From positions 62,317,501 to 62,381,500 of the forward strand of contig NC_090983.1 of assembly GCF_041146395.1 (NCBI RefSeq): a stretch of 64,000 bases of DNA. Direction: 5' to 3'. The notes below the pieces were generated by a model, which saw only the letters and a list, made by a program, of their open reading frames with translations, was not told the DNA's origin and did no database searches. Positions 1-11,865 of the stretch are shown piece after piece. Numbering within the stretch: position 1 is the stretch's first letter; every line of letters begins with the position of its first letter. The stretch is from Eulemur rufifrons. Lineage: Eukaryota; Chordata; Mammalia; Primates; Lemuridae. The translations under genes were made by a program, and so were the position numbers.

Positions 1-756
1 ATTATTATGGTGTACAGCCTGAACACTGGGAATTTTTAGAGCTCCTCAGTTGATTAAAATTCACAGCAGAGTTTGAGAATCACTTCTTTAAACAGTAGTA
101 AGGACAGACACTTTTCCTGCTGTTTGCCACAGACCAGGGGGCTGGCATCTGGAAGGCGTGGGCAAACTGTAGCTCACCAGGTTGCCTGGGCACTAACCAA
201 AATAATTAGGTTATTCATCTTCTTCTCTTCTGATATTCTTCTCTCTCAGTCATTCATTGGCCATTCTAAAATAGAAGATGGATTTACTATTTAATTAAAA
301 AAAAAACTGTGTATGAACCCTTGAGCTAACAGTTGATAAAAGGAGATTATCAGAATGACCTGACATCAGAATGGATTCCTCTGGCACTTGTAGCTGCCTT
401 GACTCTCAACCCATTGACTGTCTTACCTTTAGCATTGACCTTTGTCACCACCACCACAGTTTTTTTTTCTGACTGCACTGAAGGGCAGATAGGAAAACAA
501 ATTTTCAAAATTACTATTTTTATGCACCTTAGAAATTAACTTTTAAGAAGTTATAGTATAAATTAAAGCCAAAAAGAACAAGAGGAAAATACTCCCTTTT
601 TAAAGGCACTAGACATTCTTAATATCTCTTTTCCATGAGAAAATCAGTTATCAAACCACTGCTTAATATTTTTTAAAACTCAACTTGCTGAAAAAAATGC
701 ACAACTTGTAATAAGTAAAAATGCGATTTTTATGCTCAGAAGTTGGTTTTAAAATA
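1..756. other. Intergenic, nothing recognised
   Basis: AT-rich sequence with short chance ORFs only. No repeat family or RNA gene was recognised. Confidence 0.5.
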
Positions 757-1116
757 TGGATGATCCCCAGTTTAAGATAGTCCAACTTACAACTTTTCAC
801 CTTTACAAAAGCTATATGCTTTTGTAAGTCAGTAGAAACCCGACTTTGAATACCCACACAACCATTCTGTTTTTCCGTACAGAATTTAATAAATTACATC
901 AGATATTCAGCACCTTATTATAAAATAAGCTTTCTGTTTGATGATTTTGCCCAGCTGCAGGCTAATGTAAGTGTCCTGAGAACATTTAAGATTGGCTTGT
1001 CTAAGCTATAATGTTTAGTAAGTTAAGTATATTTAAATGCATTTTTGACTTATGATCTTTTCAATATATGATGACTTTATCAGGATGTAACGTCATTGTA
1101 AGTCAAAGGGCTTCTG
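757..1116. mobile_element. Tigger/pogo-type non-autonomous DNA transposon (MITE)
   Basis: A 360-bp element with no coding capacity, flanked by TA at 755-756 and 1117-1118. Its ends are inverted and related (GATCCCCAGTTTAAG at the left; GTAAGTCAAAGGGCTTCTG at the right). The body contains AGTAGAAACCCGACTTTGA and ACAACCATTCTGTTTTTC. A copy of the same family occurs at 48910-49267 and supports the boundaries. The family is common in primates; I am not sure of its exact library name. Confidence 0.8.
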
Positions 1117-1339
1117 TACAAAGAAAGCATGTTATTGTTTGCCCCAAGTGTATATTGTGATCTAGGATTTAAAATTGCATATACCCAATTGCTGATGTCA
1201 AACAGGTTTTGAAGTGGTTCAGCCTTAATAATAATAGAAAATGGAATTTGAAAATTGAAAACAAGCATTTTTATTTGAAAAGGTCAGCAGTGGTATTCCT
1301 TTATCTTAGTTGTAAACATGTACTTATCTTTTTTTATTG

Positions 1340-1960
1340 GGAAATCCTTATAGAACATGCATTAAATAAGTTTGTATAGTCGCATGATTTATAGCAATGA
1401 AACATCAACATCCATGTTCATACCATCACAGGTCAAAAAAGTAGAACATTGTCGGAACCCAGAGCCACCTCCTGTCACTTCTCATCCCTTCCCATCTCTC
1501 CTGCAAAAGGTATACACCATGCTGAATTTTATCTTATAGTAAATATTCATTTAGTTTCTCTTATAGAATAACTAATTAATTATGTATCCATAAATCCCAG
1601 AATTGATTCTGTATGACTCATTATATATACATATATATTTATAATTTATATAAATATATGAAAATTTTTCATAAATAAAACTAAAAAATATGTGTTTTGG
1701 GGGGGTCTAGTCTCTTTCAATTTACATTATGTTTGTGAGATTCATTCATATGATTTCCTATAGAGCTAGTTCATTTACTATTGATGGTACATATTATCTC
1801 ATTTTGTTAATATGCCAGAATTTATTTAACTATTTTGCCCTTAATATATATTTGAATTGTTTTAATTTGAGAATATGATGCACAAGACTCCTATGAACAT
1901 TCTTGTACATGTGTTTTAGAGCATGCAATGCAAATTGGTGTGATGGTTGAGGGAACTAAT
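1340..1960 (-). mobile_element. Old L1 3'UTR fragment
   Basis: Resembles the 3'UTR of old mammalian L1 in reverse: the AGAACATTG...CACCTCCTGTCAC segment, TTATGTTTGTGAGATTCAT, then ACTATTGATGGTACATA and CCTATGAACATTCTTGTACA. Boundaries are approximate and no coding sequence is intact. Confidence 0.65.
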
Positions 1961-4320
1961 GTGGAGGAAGCTACAGAGATGACCAATGATGAGATAGCTA
2001 ACAAGAGTGAATGTGAGTGTACTTCCATGCAAATAAATTCCACCGCTGCAGAGTACTCCAGCTCTCAGGAAACTTCCATCTTAGGTTAGCCCCGTGCATT
2101 ATCTCTTTTAAGAACATGAGTTTTAGGGGGCTAGGAAAATTAAGTATTATATCATTCGACTTTAATGCTCAGCATAGTCACTTTAGGTATTTCCATGATA
2201 GACCAAAGGCTCTAACAGAGATTATAAAGTTTGTAAAGTTTTTCAAATGTTAAATATGAGAATTGCATCAATTTAGTTTCCATTTCAAAGTACTAAACTT
2301 TGGTGTTATAATGAGTATCTGTTAGCTCCCTTTATCAAAACCAATTAACTCTCCATTTCCCTTTAAGTTTCCCAAAACCATGTTCCTCGAGATATCCAAG
2401 GTCAGTAGATACTTATTATTCAAAATGTTCAACATTCAGAATAAAAAGATACCTAAGGACTTAGAATGAATCTTAATGGACAGGATCATAGACATGGGCA
2501 CTCATTATCTTTTAATTTCAAACAGTCACCCTATTATTATTGTACACCAACTATGTATACAACACCATGTTAGGGACTGTGGCAGGGGGAGAAATACAAG
2601 AAACAGAAAATGTCCTTAAGAAGTTTCTAATCCAATTCTAAAAGAAATATGGGTAAAAGAGAACTGTAACTCAAAGCAAAATGAAATTCTGAGACACCTA
2701 CACATTGGAATTTAGGAAGATGCCAATTGTATATAAACAAGAAATGCTTCAGGGGAAGTAACAAATATTTGAGGTGATCCCTGCAAAATGAGGTTTTGTT
2801 TGTTTTTATTTCTTTTTCTAAGATGAGAGAGGATAACATTTCAGGAACAGAAAATAGAACAACAGAAGAGCAGATATTAGAAAATACAAAAGACTTTGGT
2901 CACTCAAGTTTTTTGTGTGGACAAATAAACCTTTGGTTTTGCCCATTAGTAAGAGACTGTGAGGAAGATTTCCAAGACCACTTTCTTTCTAATGCACCTG
3001 AAGATATTTATATCATTTGCAATCAGAATAATTGCATTTGGTTGCATTTCTCAAAAGCAGATCATAGGTTAAAGATCAGTGATTTGAAATAATTAAATCT
3101 AATTGATAAAAGGGTCTGATGAAATATGAAACAGCATCTATTTAACAAATTATAAAATCTTTGCCCCTCTCTACGGATCAAAATTCTATTAATTCTTCAA
3201 GTACTTACTTCCTTATCCTTAGCCTACAATTTCTCTCTTCTTATTTTGGGTTTCTACAGTCATTTTTATGTGTTTCTGGGACAAATAACCATATAATGTA
3301 TTAATTTTTAAATTTAGCACCCCCAAATATCAGTTTCTTTTGAAATAATAAATTATGTATCAAACAATAAAAATTACATCACAAATTATATTTGCCTTTT
3401 CCCCTTGAATGCCCAAAAGCATAAAGTGAATTTAATGATCATAGTAACTACATTAAGCTAAATAAGGTCTATTTGTTTCTCCTTTCATTTAGATGTATGC
3501 TTGTAACCTGTAAAGATGTTAAGATATGTATTTACATGTAGCATATATTTAACACAATTAGTCTAATGGAGTCTTTCTTCAAATGTTTCAGAAACTATAA
3601 ATAACAAATTGCTTAACATTTTATTTATATTTTGAAATATACTGCTGCGTGTCAAATGACCGAATATAAGAATGTCTCCCATGAATAATCTGTGCACATT
3701 TATGAAATAATCTTTTCCAAATAATGTAGTTAAGAGTTTTGACTCCACTAAATAAATTATAAAAACAAAGAGGTAGAAACACAGAAAACTATTTGTTAGA
3801 ACACACAGCTTTATAAAAATTGTAACTTAAACCAAAATTATAGTGATACACAACCCAGTTATACTCTTCCAACAACCTGCCATAGGATATGAAAATGTTT
3901 TATAACTTTAATTGGATCTTTATTCACTGAAAAAGTAATGGCTCTTAAAGCTACACAGCTTAACAACAAAATGGGTTTATGTACAATTACAGATGGTCAA
4001 AACATTTGCACCGGTTGCTATGTTGTGTTCTTCTTTTCCCAAATTATAGTTATGTTTTCTGAATAAAGAATCATGGACTATATATATACAATCATGTTCA
4101 GTTCATGGAATGATTGAAAAAGCAGCAAAATTATTGTTCATATCAACTGAGCCACCATGTGGTGGACCCTTGGCTGATTAACTTCTGACATTAAGTTTGG
4201 GTGAGAATAATAGTAGAAAATCATTATGCTACCCTGGTGTGACATAGAAAGAATGAAAGAAAGTGAAACTATTTGGAGATCATAATCTAGGTGCCAGGTA
4301 GTCCTGTTTGTGTGTGTGTG
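1961..4320. other. Intergenic, nothing recognised
   Basis: AT-rich DNA. A 98-codon + strand frame at 2796-3092 has no recognisable domain, splice context or repeat relation, and I treat it as chance. Confidence 0.45.
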
Positions 4321-4353
4321 TGTTACCTCCCCCCCAGGGTGGGGGAGGTAACA
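4321..4353. repeat. Perfect 13-bp inverted repeat (hairpin)
   Basis: TGTTACCTCCCCC at 4321-4333 pairs perfectly with GGGGGAGGTAACA at 4341-4353 around a 7-base loop (CCAGGGT). It directly follows a short GT microsatellite at 4309-4322. No T run follows, and in a mammalian genome it is not a terminator. Role unknown. Confidence 0.9.
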
Positions 4354-6224
4354 TGACTTGAGGGACCTGGGAAAGGTAGAATTTCCTCTAAATGATTTCC
4401 TACTATATCCCTCAAATTTTGCTATTAGCAATTATGTTTTTGATTTAAATATTGAAAATTTAATAGTTCAAATATTGGGTCACTAAACATCTTACACAAG
4501 TGTTTCTGTCAAAGTTTTCTTGGGGGGGAATTATGTGAGACAGTGTGTAGCATGAGGATTTTTCACAGCCTGAGCGCATTATATTTTCTTGAGACTTTTG
4601 CATTTGACAGAGAGGGAAAAGACTGTGTGGTAGGATTTCAGATAGCAAATAAAACTTGCCAAAGTATCTCTATAGTCCCTTTCCAGCTGAGGGTGGCCCT
4701 GATGCATAGTTCTCATCATGGAGTCAGAAGGGAATGTTTCCTGAGAATATGAAGATTTTCCTGATTTAAAAACAGGAGATAGATTCAGCTGGTATATTCA
4801 TTTCTGCACTTTTGCCTCTTTTTGTTATTGTCTTAACTCATTTTGCCCAGAATACTGATTAGAAGCCTGGCAGTACAGTGGCTATTTTGCAGCTAGGATG
4901 AAATAAACATGAGAAAAATAGTAAACGAGAAGATGGAACAATTCTGCATCTCTAATAGCATATGCTTGAGCTATCCTGCCCAGGACTGACAGAGACTTTT
5001 TTTATGGCATAAGACTGACGGACTTCTGAGTCAAGCATGTTAGTATAGAGTTTTCTGTTGCTTGCAGCCAAGTACAATCCTAACAGATACACTTCCAATC
5101 ACACCATGGAAGGAACTGCCTCCTCCACCACTTACTAATCTTGTTTTAATGCCAAAGCCAACGAGATAAACTGATTTTCCACAGGAGAATGCCAATGTTA
5201 CATTGCTTAATACAGACACGGATGTTGAAAGTCCTTGTTACAGGTGCCAGATTCTAGAAGTATCCTGAGTGATTATTATAGAAACTCAACACAGAAAATG
5301 CCACACATGAAAAAAATAACGTCCACACATGAAAAAAATAAAGTCTTTCATGGACTATTTGAACAATTGTTTAGAGCAAAGGATTCCTATCTGTATAATG
5401 TCTCCTTTCTCCTGGTCTTATTTTCAGCATGTTTCATAATGTAGTGTCTGCCAGGATTGGGTAGAAGAAACCCCATTTTGGCCCATAATGGTGCATGACA
5501 AAATATCACGAAACAAAAATGAAAAGAATTGAAAGAGGAATTTCTGACCTGAATTCATTTTTTAGATTATAGTTGATAGCAAAATGAAAAATGACAGTAA
5601 AAAATGATCTGCCAGGGAAAATGATCCAGTATTATTTGCTGCTATGTGACATGCCATGAAATAGTAATTCAGATAAAAAATGGTAAGAAATTAAATCTTC
5701 AAAACTACAGTAGGAAGAATCTATGCAGTTGATGGGAATTATTTCCAATGCTTAATTCTGTCCTGAGCTAACAATGTTAATGACTAATTCAATGGAGGGA
5801 AGACACCACAGTTTTGTTATTTAGATTAACTCTCTTTATAAAATACATTAACAGTATTCAACAAAAGAATTTAATGCAGAAGGCTTGAAATAGAATATTA
5901 CTGTGATACAATTTCATAATTATATTTTGTCCAAGAAGAGACAGAATATTCAGTTAGGACAAATTAGAGAAAGAGAAATGGGAATTTATCTTTGAAAAGA
6001 TTAAATATGTCCACATTGAGCAAAAGCATCTCAAAGAATTTCAAGATCCAAAGTGCTGTAAACCATTGCTAAAATGTGCTTGAATATGCAGTATGGCTTA
6101 GATATGCAGTGTTGGTTAAAAAGAAACATTCAAATTAGTTATCAAATTTAGAAATTTAACAGATTTGGAAGAGGGAGTATGTTTTAGCAGTTAGGAAGGG
6201 CATGAGATTCATGTATTAGTTACA
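4354..6224. other. Intergenic, mostly unrecognised
   Basis: AT-rich sequence without a recognisable gene. The only clear structure is the 22-bp tandem duplication at 5301-5344. Confidence 0.45.
5301..5344 (+). repeat. Two-copy tandem repeat, 22-bp unit
   Basis: CCACACATGAAAAAAATAACGT is immediately repeated as the same unit with a single change (ATAACGT to ATAAAGT). It looks like a recent local duplication. Confidence 0.9.
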
Positions 6225-6335
6225 AGGCTGGGAAATGAACTGAACTGAACTCATTTTGTGACCTAAAGCAAATCTCCTCCCAATCTCAATTTTCTTAGGT
6301 GTAAAACTGAGCTGAGAGAGACAACAGTCCTTGTT
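6225..6335 (+). mobile_element. MIR SINE fragment
   Basis: Shows the MIR core order: TTTTGTGACCTAAAGCAAAT, then CAATCTCAATTTTCTTAGGT and GTAAAACTGAGCT, corresponding to the 'tgtgacc...caagt...ctcagtttcctcatctgtaaaa' block. Diverged and short. Confidence 0.6.
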
Positions 6336-6904
6336 CCTCCACCTGTCTCACTCCCTAAGCATGAAGTTCCCTTTAAAGTCAGTGCAGAGAAGGTTGAAGA
6401 GGAAAAGGCACTAAAAACAAATATTGATGCATAGTCAGTTGCATGCTTAAGTCCTGGGTTTTGCTTTTACCATAAATAACCACCACTTGTAAGTATGATT
6501 ATCTTTGATTTATAGTCAAGCACAAGCTATTTAATTGCAAATATATATTTCCATTTAGCAATTTCAAAATGGAATTGATTTATATTGCCAATAAGCATGT
6601 TACTTCATATGCATATTTGCACTTCCTTATAATGTCATTAAAGTGGATATCAGTTAGTCATATATTATGTCTAGACACCTTTATAGTACCAAGCATATGC
6701 TATGATTGTAATCAACCTGAATGAAACATGTCTATGTTTATTTAGAAATAGATTTTTAATGGTACTTGAAAATTAGATAGTTCTTTCATGTTATGTGGGA
6801 TGGGAGTGTTGGTGTGGATTTTGAGTGGTGCTGTTTTAAATGGGTATTGGATTGTGTAGAGCAGGGATGGTCATCTTCCAGAAAGGCTGTGGTGGGCTCA
6901 TGGT

Positions 6905-7260
6905 TATTATAATTCCTTCCTTCCTTTCTCTTTCCTTCTTTTCCTCTTTCATTCTTTCCAATATCCCTTCTTTTCTGTCCTTCTTTTACTCTTTCTTTAC
7001 CTTTTCTTTCTCCTTCTCTCTCTCCATTTCTCCTCACCTGTTTCTCTTTCCCTTCCTTCTTTCTTTCCTTGATTTCTTTACCCCTTCTTTTCTTTTTCTT
7101 TTTTCTCATCTTTTCATCTTCTCTCTCTTCCATCCCCATTTTCTCCTCTTTCCTACTCTTCCCTCATCTGTCCTGATTCCCTTCCAATCATCCATTGTGC
7201 TTATTTTTCTTTCTTCCTTTCATCCACCTTGCCTCCCTTCCATCCATTCATTCATATGAA
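6905..7260 (+). repeat. Imperfect polypyrimidine (TTCC/TTTC) tract
   Basis: About 350 bases that are nearly all C and T on the + strand, built of TTCC, TTTC and TCTTT units. Stop codons containing purines are rare here, so both strands show long artefactual open frames (139 codons +, 117 codons -) made of Phe/Ser/Leu/Pro or Lys/Glu/Arg/Gly. These are not genes. The tract may form triplex DNA. Confidence 0.9.
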
Positions 7261-7539
7261 TGAGTATGCTTTCCTGTAAGCTTTCCTTCTTCCTTATAAC
7301 AATGCTGGTTGGACACCACTATATGCCAGATGGTAAGCCTAATATTAGGAATATTGGAATAAATAGTGCATGGTCTCCAAGGAACTGGATGTGTATCTAA
7401 AAGGAAGAAAGAGAAATCTAAACCCTGTGAGAAAAATCACACAGAGGACTATGGAGAAAGAGGTATGAATTGGAATAATGAGGCTTGTGTACAATTTCCA
7501 TTTCTGTCCTCTATCCTAACTTTCCCAGATCACTTCAGG

Positions 7540-8255
7540 TATCTAGGGCTGCCAATAAGCCACTCTCCCTCTGTGATACACTGTGCTAGATTATGTCACA
7601 ACTGAGAATTGCTCTGTCTCTCTGCAGATCTCAATTTTTTCTTGCAAGAATAGTCCATTATATTGTCATAAGAATATTCATCCTGAAGAGACCTTGGATT
7701 GGTCGAGAACCAGAGATTACCTGCCTGGGTTTTTCAAATCCTACGCTTTCTCAAGAAAAGCCAGTCTTCAGGACTGGCCCTTGACTTGGTTCCTGGGAAT
7801 TGATCTCTGAGTCTTTGAAACATCTTTCCTGACAGGAGTGCTTTTGTGTGCCTGAGGTTGTGAGCAATGCTGGATCAGATTGACATCTGGGGTGCTGGAG
7901 CCTGAGTAGCTGAGGTCAGTCACACTGGCACTGCATACTTCCCTTATTGATCCCCAGTAAAAACCTTAGTCACCAAGTCTTGGGTAAGATTCCCTGGTTG
8001 GCAGCACTTCACAGATGTGATCATATATCATTTCTGGGAAAATTAAACCTATCTCCTGTTCCTTCTTGGGAGACCACATCTGGAAGCTTGCACTTGGTTC
8101 ACCCATGTGCCTTTTCCCTTGGCTTATTTTAATCTGTATTCTTTCACTATTATATACTGTAACAATGAGTAGAACAACATAATGAGTCCTGTAAATCCTT
8201 CTGGAGATCAACAAGCCTGAGGATGGCCTTGGGGACCCCTAGCACACCAAGAGAT
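7540..8255 (+). mobile_element. Solo LTR-like remnant (endogenous retrovirus, ERVL-type suspected)
   Basis: The segment reads like an old mammalian LTR. It contains CCCCAGTAAAAACC, TCCCTGGTTGGCAGCACTTC, TCCCTTGGCTTATTTTAATCTGTATTC and a 3' end GGCCTTGGGGACCCC at about 8225-8240. There is no internal retroviral coding sequence next to it. The family name is uncertain (LTR33/LTR16-like from memory). Short ORFs within it are chance. Confidence 0.55.
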
Positions 8256-8870
8256 AACTGTCCTTTTTACTGTATTTTCTACAGACCACACATTGTACTA
8301 TAGTTATGAACGTGGTATCATTGGGAGAAACTGGGTGAAGGTCTGAGATCACTATGCATTGTTTCTTACAACTGCATGTGGACCTACATTGATACTGTTT
8401 AAAAATAAAGTGTTTTTAAATAGCTTATTTGATTGTATCTTTAAAATGGGTACATTTTGCTTTCCATCAATTATATTTCAAAAAAGTTGATTTTAAATGT
8501 AACAGGTTTCAAAACAAATCTCCTAAGGCAGAACTATGAAAATATGCTACTATTTTTAGTAAGAAGCAAAATTCTAAGTTGCATTACTGTAAGACCCTAG
8601 TCCTTGACTTTCATATAGTAGCCCGAAGCATTTATGTATCTCTTAATGATAAAAAGTTTTATTACTAAATAAACTTTTTATGCTTTTACACTTAGGTTGA
8701 ATGTTTTCCAAAAAGACTCCTCAATCTCTCACAATAGACTTTCATAAGTCAGCCCCATAATTTTGTCAGAAGTACTCAAACATGTGTAGAACCAGTTGGA
8801 TACAAACTATTATAGAATGCCTTCTTCAAAATAAAAGGCACATTTCATAACCCTTACTCAACCAACTCAA
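8256..8870. other. Intergenic, nothing recognised
   Basis: AT-rich DNA with no supportable gene or repeat. Confidence 0.45.
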
Positions 8871-9145
8871 AACATATTTGTTAAGTGTTTATTTAATGCT
8901 AACATTATGCCAGGAATTGATGAAATTATCAAATTATTATAAAACAAGGTCCATACTTTTATGTACCTTATCATAGCTCTGCTACAAGCTAGCTATGTTA
9001 TGTCGGTTAAGTTTCTTAACATTTTAAACTTTATTTTTTGCATCTGTAAAATATTAATATAAAAAATAAAACTACATACCTCATAAGTTGTAAAAATTAA
9101 ATGAGTTTCAAAGTATTATATAGCAATGCAAATAAAGTGCCCTAA
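8871..9145 (+). mobile_element. MIR-like SINE fragments
   Basis: 8955-9145 matches diverged MIR in the + sense: TAGCTATGTTATGTCGGTTA, TTTTGCATCTGTAAAAT, ACATACCTCATAAGTTGT and AATGAGTTTCAAAGTATT. 8871-8940 resembles the 'tgttaagtg...atgccagg' end block of a second, oppositely oriented MIR or L2 fragment. Confidence 0.6.
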
Positions 9146-10039
9146 TGGATGGCAAAGAGTAAATACACCTAGGGATTCATGAGAGGCTGAGTTAAACAAT
9201 GACTAGAGTAGCCTGGGAAGTATAAACATGGTGAGATTTGAGTTACATGTGGAGAAATGAGGTGGAAGTAGAGGAAATATAACAAGGGAAGATGTTTGGT
9301 TTTGGACCGTAAATGACAGTGAAACTGAATGGTTGTAGTGGGAGATGAAGATGGATACATGAGGGTACAATTGTAGAGACTTTGAATACTAAATAGAAAT
9401 TAGATTTTTATTCAAGAAGTAATAAAAACTATTAAAAGTTTCCAATATGAGCACAATAAAAATATGATGTTTTTAAGAATATGGATGTGTTAGGATATGG
9501 ACATCGTAGGGGAAAAAAAAGAATATGAATGTGATATTACTCAGTAAGATGGTTTAGAGTGATAATACTCAGAGAAAAGGGAAGAATTTAGGTGACTACT
9601 ATGATGATCCAGAAATGAGCTGATAAAAGTCTGAAACCTTAAAATTTGGACCCAGGAAGTAGAATGAAGATAAACTAAATATACTAATTTAGTATAATAA
9701 TTTAACCTATGGCAACATTATGATGTGTGTGCTTTTTTCTTTAATAAAGAGAATGTATATTGATTTAATGGTTAATTAGTAAGCTATAACTCTTGCACGT
9801 TGTTATTTCCCTTCAACTTTTAGTGTTTTCTTTTCAGGAGGTGAGTAACTCATTATTAGTGACAATATAGCAAATATAAACTATTAATTTTTTACTAAAT
9901 TTGTTACACAATTATCTTCAGACTACTCATTAACTCATCCAACAAAAAAAAATGAATCTATACATTACATACTGTATTAGGTTTAGTAAATATACAAACT
10001 TTTATTTATAAGATGAAATTTATGAATTTTAAAACTTCA
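9146..10039. other. Intergenic, nothing recognised
   Basis: AT-rich DNA without a supportable gene or a family I can name. Confidence 0.4.
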
Positions 10040-10149
10040 GTATAGCTCCTGTTTTCAGTTTCATTTCTACAGCTGTATAAACATAACCACCACAATTCTG
10101 ACATAAAACACTTCCATCGTCCCCCAAATTTCCTTCTGTCCTCTCTGCA

Positions 10150-10265
10150 TTAAGGGTTGGAGAGCCTGTGGTCTCAAGGCCTCATGTGGCCCTCCAGATC
10201 CCCAAGTGTGGCCCCTCAACTGAATCCAAACTTCACAGAACGTATCTCTTTATTAAAAGGATTCT
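10150..10265. mobile_element. hAT-like MITE fragment inserted in old L1
   Basis: Contains GGTTGGAGAGCCTGTGGTCTC, CTCATGTGGCCCTCCAG, GTGTGGCCCCTCAACTGAATCC and TTTATTAAAAGGATT, the pattern of a known short palindromic primate DNA repeat whose name I cannot fix. L1-like sequence continues on both sides. Confidence 0.45.
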
Positions 10266-10989
10266 TTGCCAAGGAATCTTACTTAAATGAAATCACACAG
10301 TTGAACTCTTTTGTGACTAACTCCTTTCATTTAGCATAATGACTTTAGAGATTCACACGTATTGTCAAATGTATCAGTATAGTTTGTTCCATTTCATTCC
10401 TGTGTAGTATTCAATTGTGTGAATAAACAACAATTCTTTTATTCTTTCACTATTTGTTGAACATTTAGGTAATTTCCAATTTGGGGCTATTATGAATAAA
10501 GCTTCTATAAATGTTAAAATACAAGTCTTTGTGTAGATATATACTGGATCATATGATAAAATATTTAATATAAGCTTAACTTTATAAGTGTTTATAAGAA
10601 ACTTTATAATTTTTCGGTAGTGGCTGTACAATTTTTATAGCTACTGGCAATGTGTGAGAATTTTAGCTGTTCCACATCCTCATCAATACTTGGTATTGTC
10701 AAACATAGTTTTAAAAATTTTAGCCATTCTTTTAGGGGTGAAGTGGTAATGATTTGTGGTTTTGATTTGTGCTTTGTTAATGGCTAAAAATGTTGACCAT
10801 ATTTTCAAGTACTTAATCCCATCCTTATATATTCTTATTTATTCAGCTTTATTGAGATAAAGGAATTGTATATATTTAAGGAACTGCATATATTTAAGGT
10901 GTACAACTTCATGTTTTGATATATATACACATTATAAAATGATCACCATAATCAAACTAGTTGACATAGCCATCACCTCACATAGTTCG

Positions 10990-11150
10990 TCCCTTCCTTC
11001 CTTCCTTCCTTTCTTTCTTCCTTTCTTTTTCTTCTTTCCTTCCTTCTTTCCTTTCCCTTCCCTTCCCTTCACCTTCCTTTCTTTTTCTTTTTCTTTCTCT
11101 CTCTTTTTCTTTCTTTCTTTCTTCTTTCCTTGCTTCCTTTCTGCCTGACT

Positions 11151-11180
<30 letters not shown>
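10990..11180 (+). repeat. CT-rich microsatellite cluster (TTCC, TTTC, TC)n
   Basis: Starts with clean CCTT units at 10990, passes through CCCTT and TTTCT units and ends in a (TC) run at about 11152-11176. The + strand is almost purine-free, so the apparent ORFs here (69 codons +, 89 codons -) are low-complexity artefacts. Confidence 0.95.
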
Positions 11181-11182
<2 letters not shown>

Positions 11183-11865
11183 CTTTTTATGAGAACTCTT
11201 AAAATATATTTTTTTAGTAAATCTTCTTTAGTATAGTGTCCATTCAAATATATTGCCCATTTTAATTAATTTTTGTTGTCTCATTACTGACTTTTAAGAA
11301 GGCTTTATATTCTGGATATATAAATGTTCTTTACGGAATATATGATTTACAAATAGTTTTCCCCAATATTTGGCAATTGTTTTGGTTATTTTAGCTTTTA
11401 TGAGTTTCATATAAATTTTACAATTGGCTTGTTAATTTCTTTAATAAATCTGTTTGGATTTTTACTGTGATTACATTGAACCCATAGATTAATTTAAGGA
11501 AAGCTTAACATTACAACAACACTAAGTCTTTTTATCTATGAGTATTGTATATCTTGCCATTTATTTGTGTCTTTAATTTATTTCTGCACTGTTTAGTAAT
11601 ATTTGGTGTATATGTTTTATTTATAATTTTTAAATGTATCCCTATGCATTCTATAATTTTAAAGTATTTTAAATTGTGTTGTATTTAAAATTATATTTCC
11701 AAATATTCATTGCTAGCATATAAAAATGCAACTTATTTTTAAAATTCTTCTTATATATTGTAAACTTGATAAACTCAATTGTTAGTTATAAAGTGTTTTT
11801 GTGAATTCATTAGGAGTTTATGTCAAAAAATTATTTAATCTGTTAATAAGGATAGATATACTTCT

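Larger units (their letters stand above)
10040..11850 (-). mobile_element. Ancient L1, 3' portion (minus strand), interrupted
   Basis: Reverse-oriented L1 3' sequence. Signatures are TTTCCAATTTGGGGCTATTATGAATAAAGC (10476-10505), the CTACTGGCAATGTG...CCACATCCTCATCAATACTTG block (10641-10690) and GGGGTGAAGTGGTAATGATTTGTGG (10735-10760). After a gap the element resumes with CCCATTTTAATTAATTTTTG at about 11255 and continues as the reverse of ORF2. Interruptions are a hAT-like fragment at 10150-10265, and at about 10825-11225 another L1 3'UTR fragment carrying the CT microsatellite. The same L1 appears to continue at 12938, 15970 and 24639. Confidence 0.7.

Noticed and set aside
2796..3092. 98-codon + strand ORF
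   Set aside because: No recognisable domain, no splice or promoter context; consistent with chance.
6786..7259. 117- and 139-codon ORFs on opposite strands
   Set aside because: Both are translations of a polypyrimidine tract; the absence of stops follows from composition.
10939..11247. Arg/Glu/Lys-rich 89-codon and Phe/Ser/Leu-rich 69-codon ORFs
   Set aside because: CT microsatellite artefacts.
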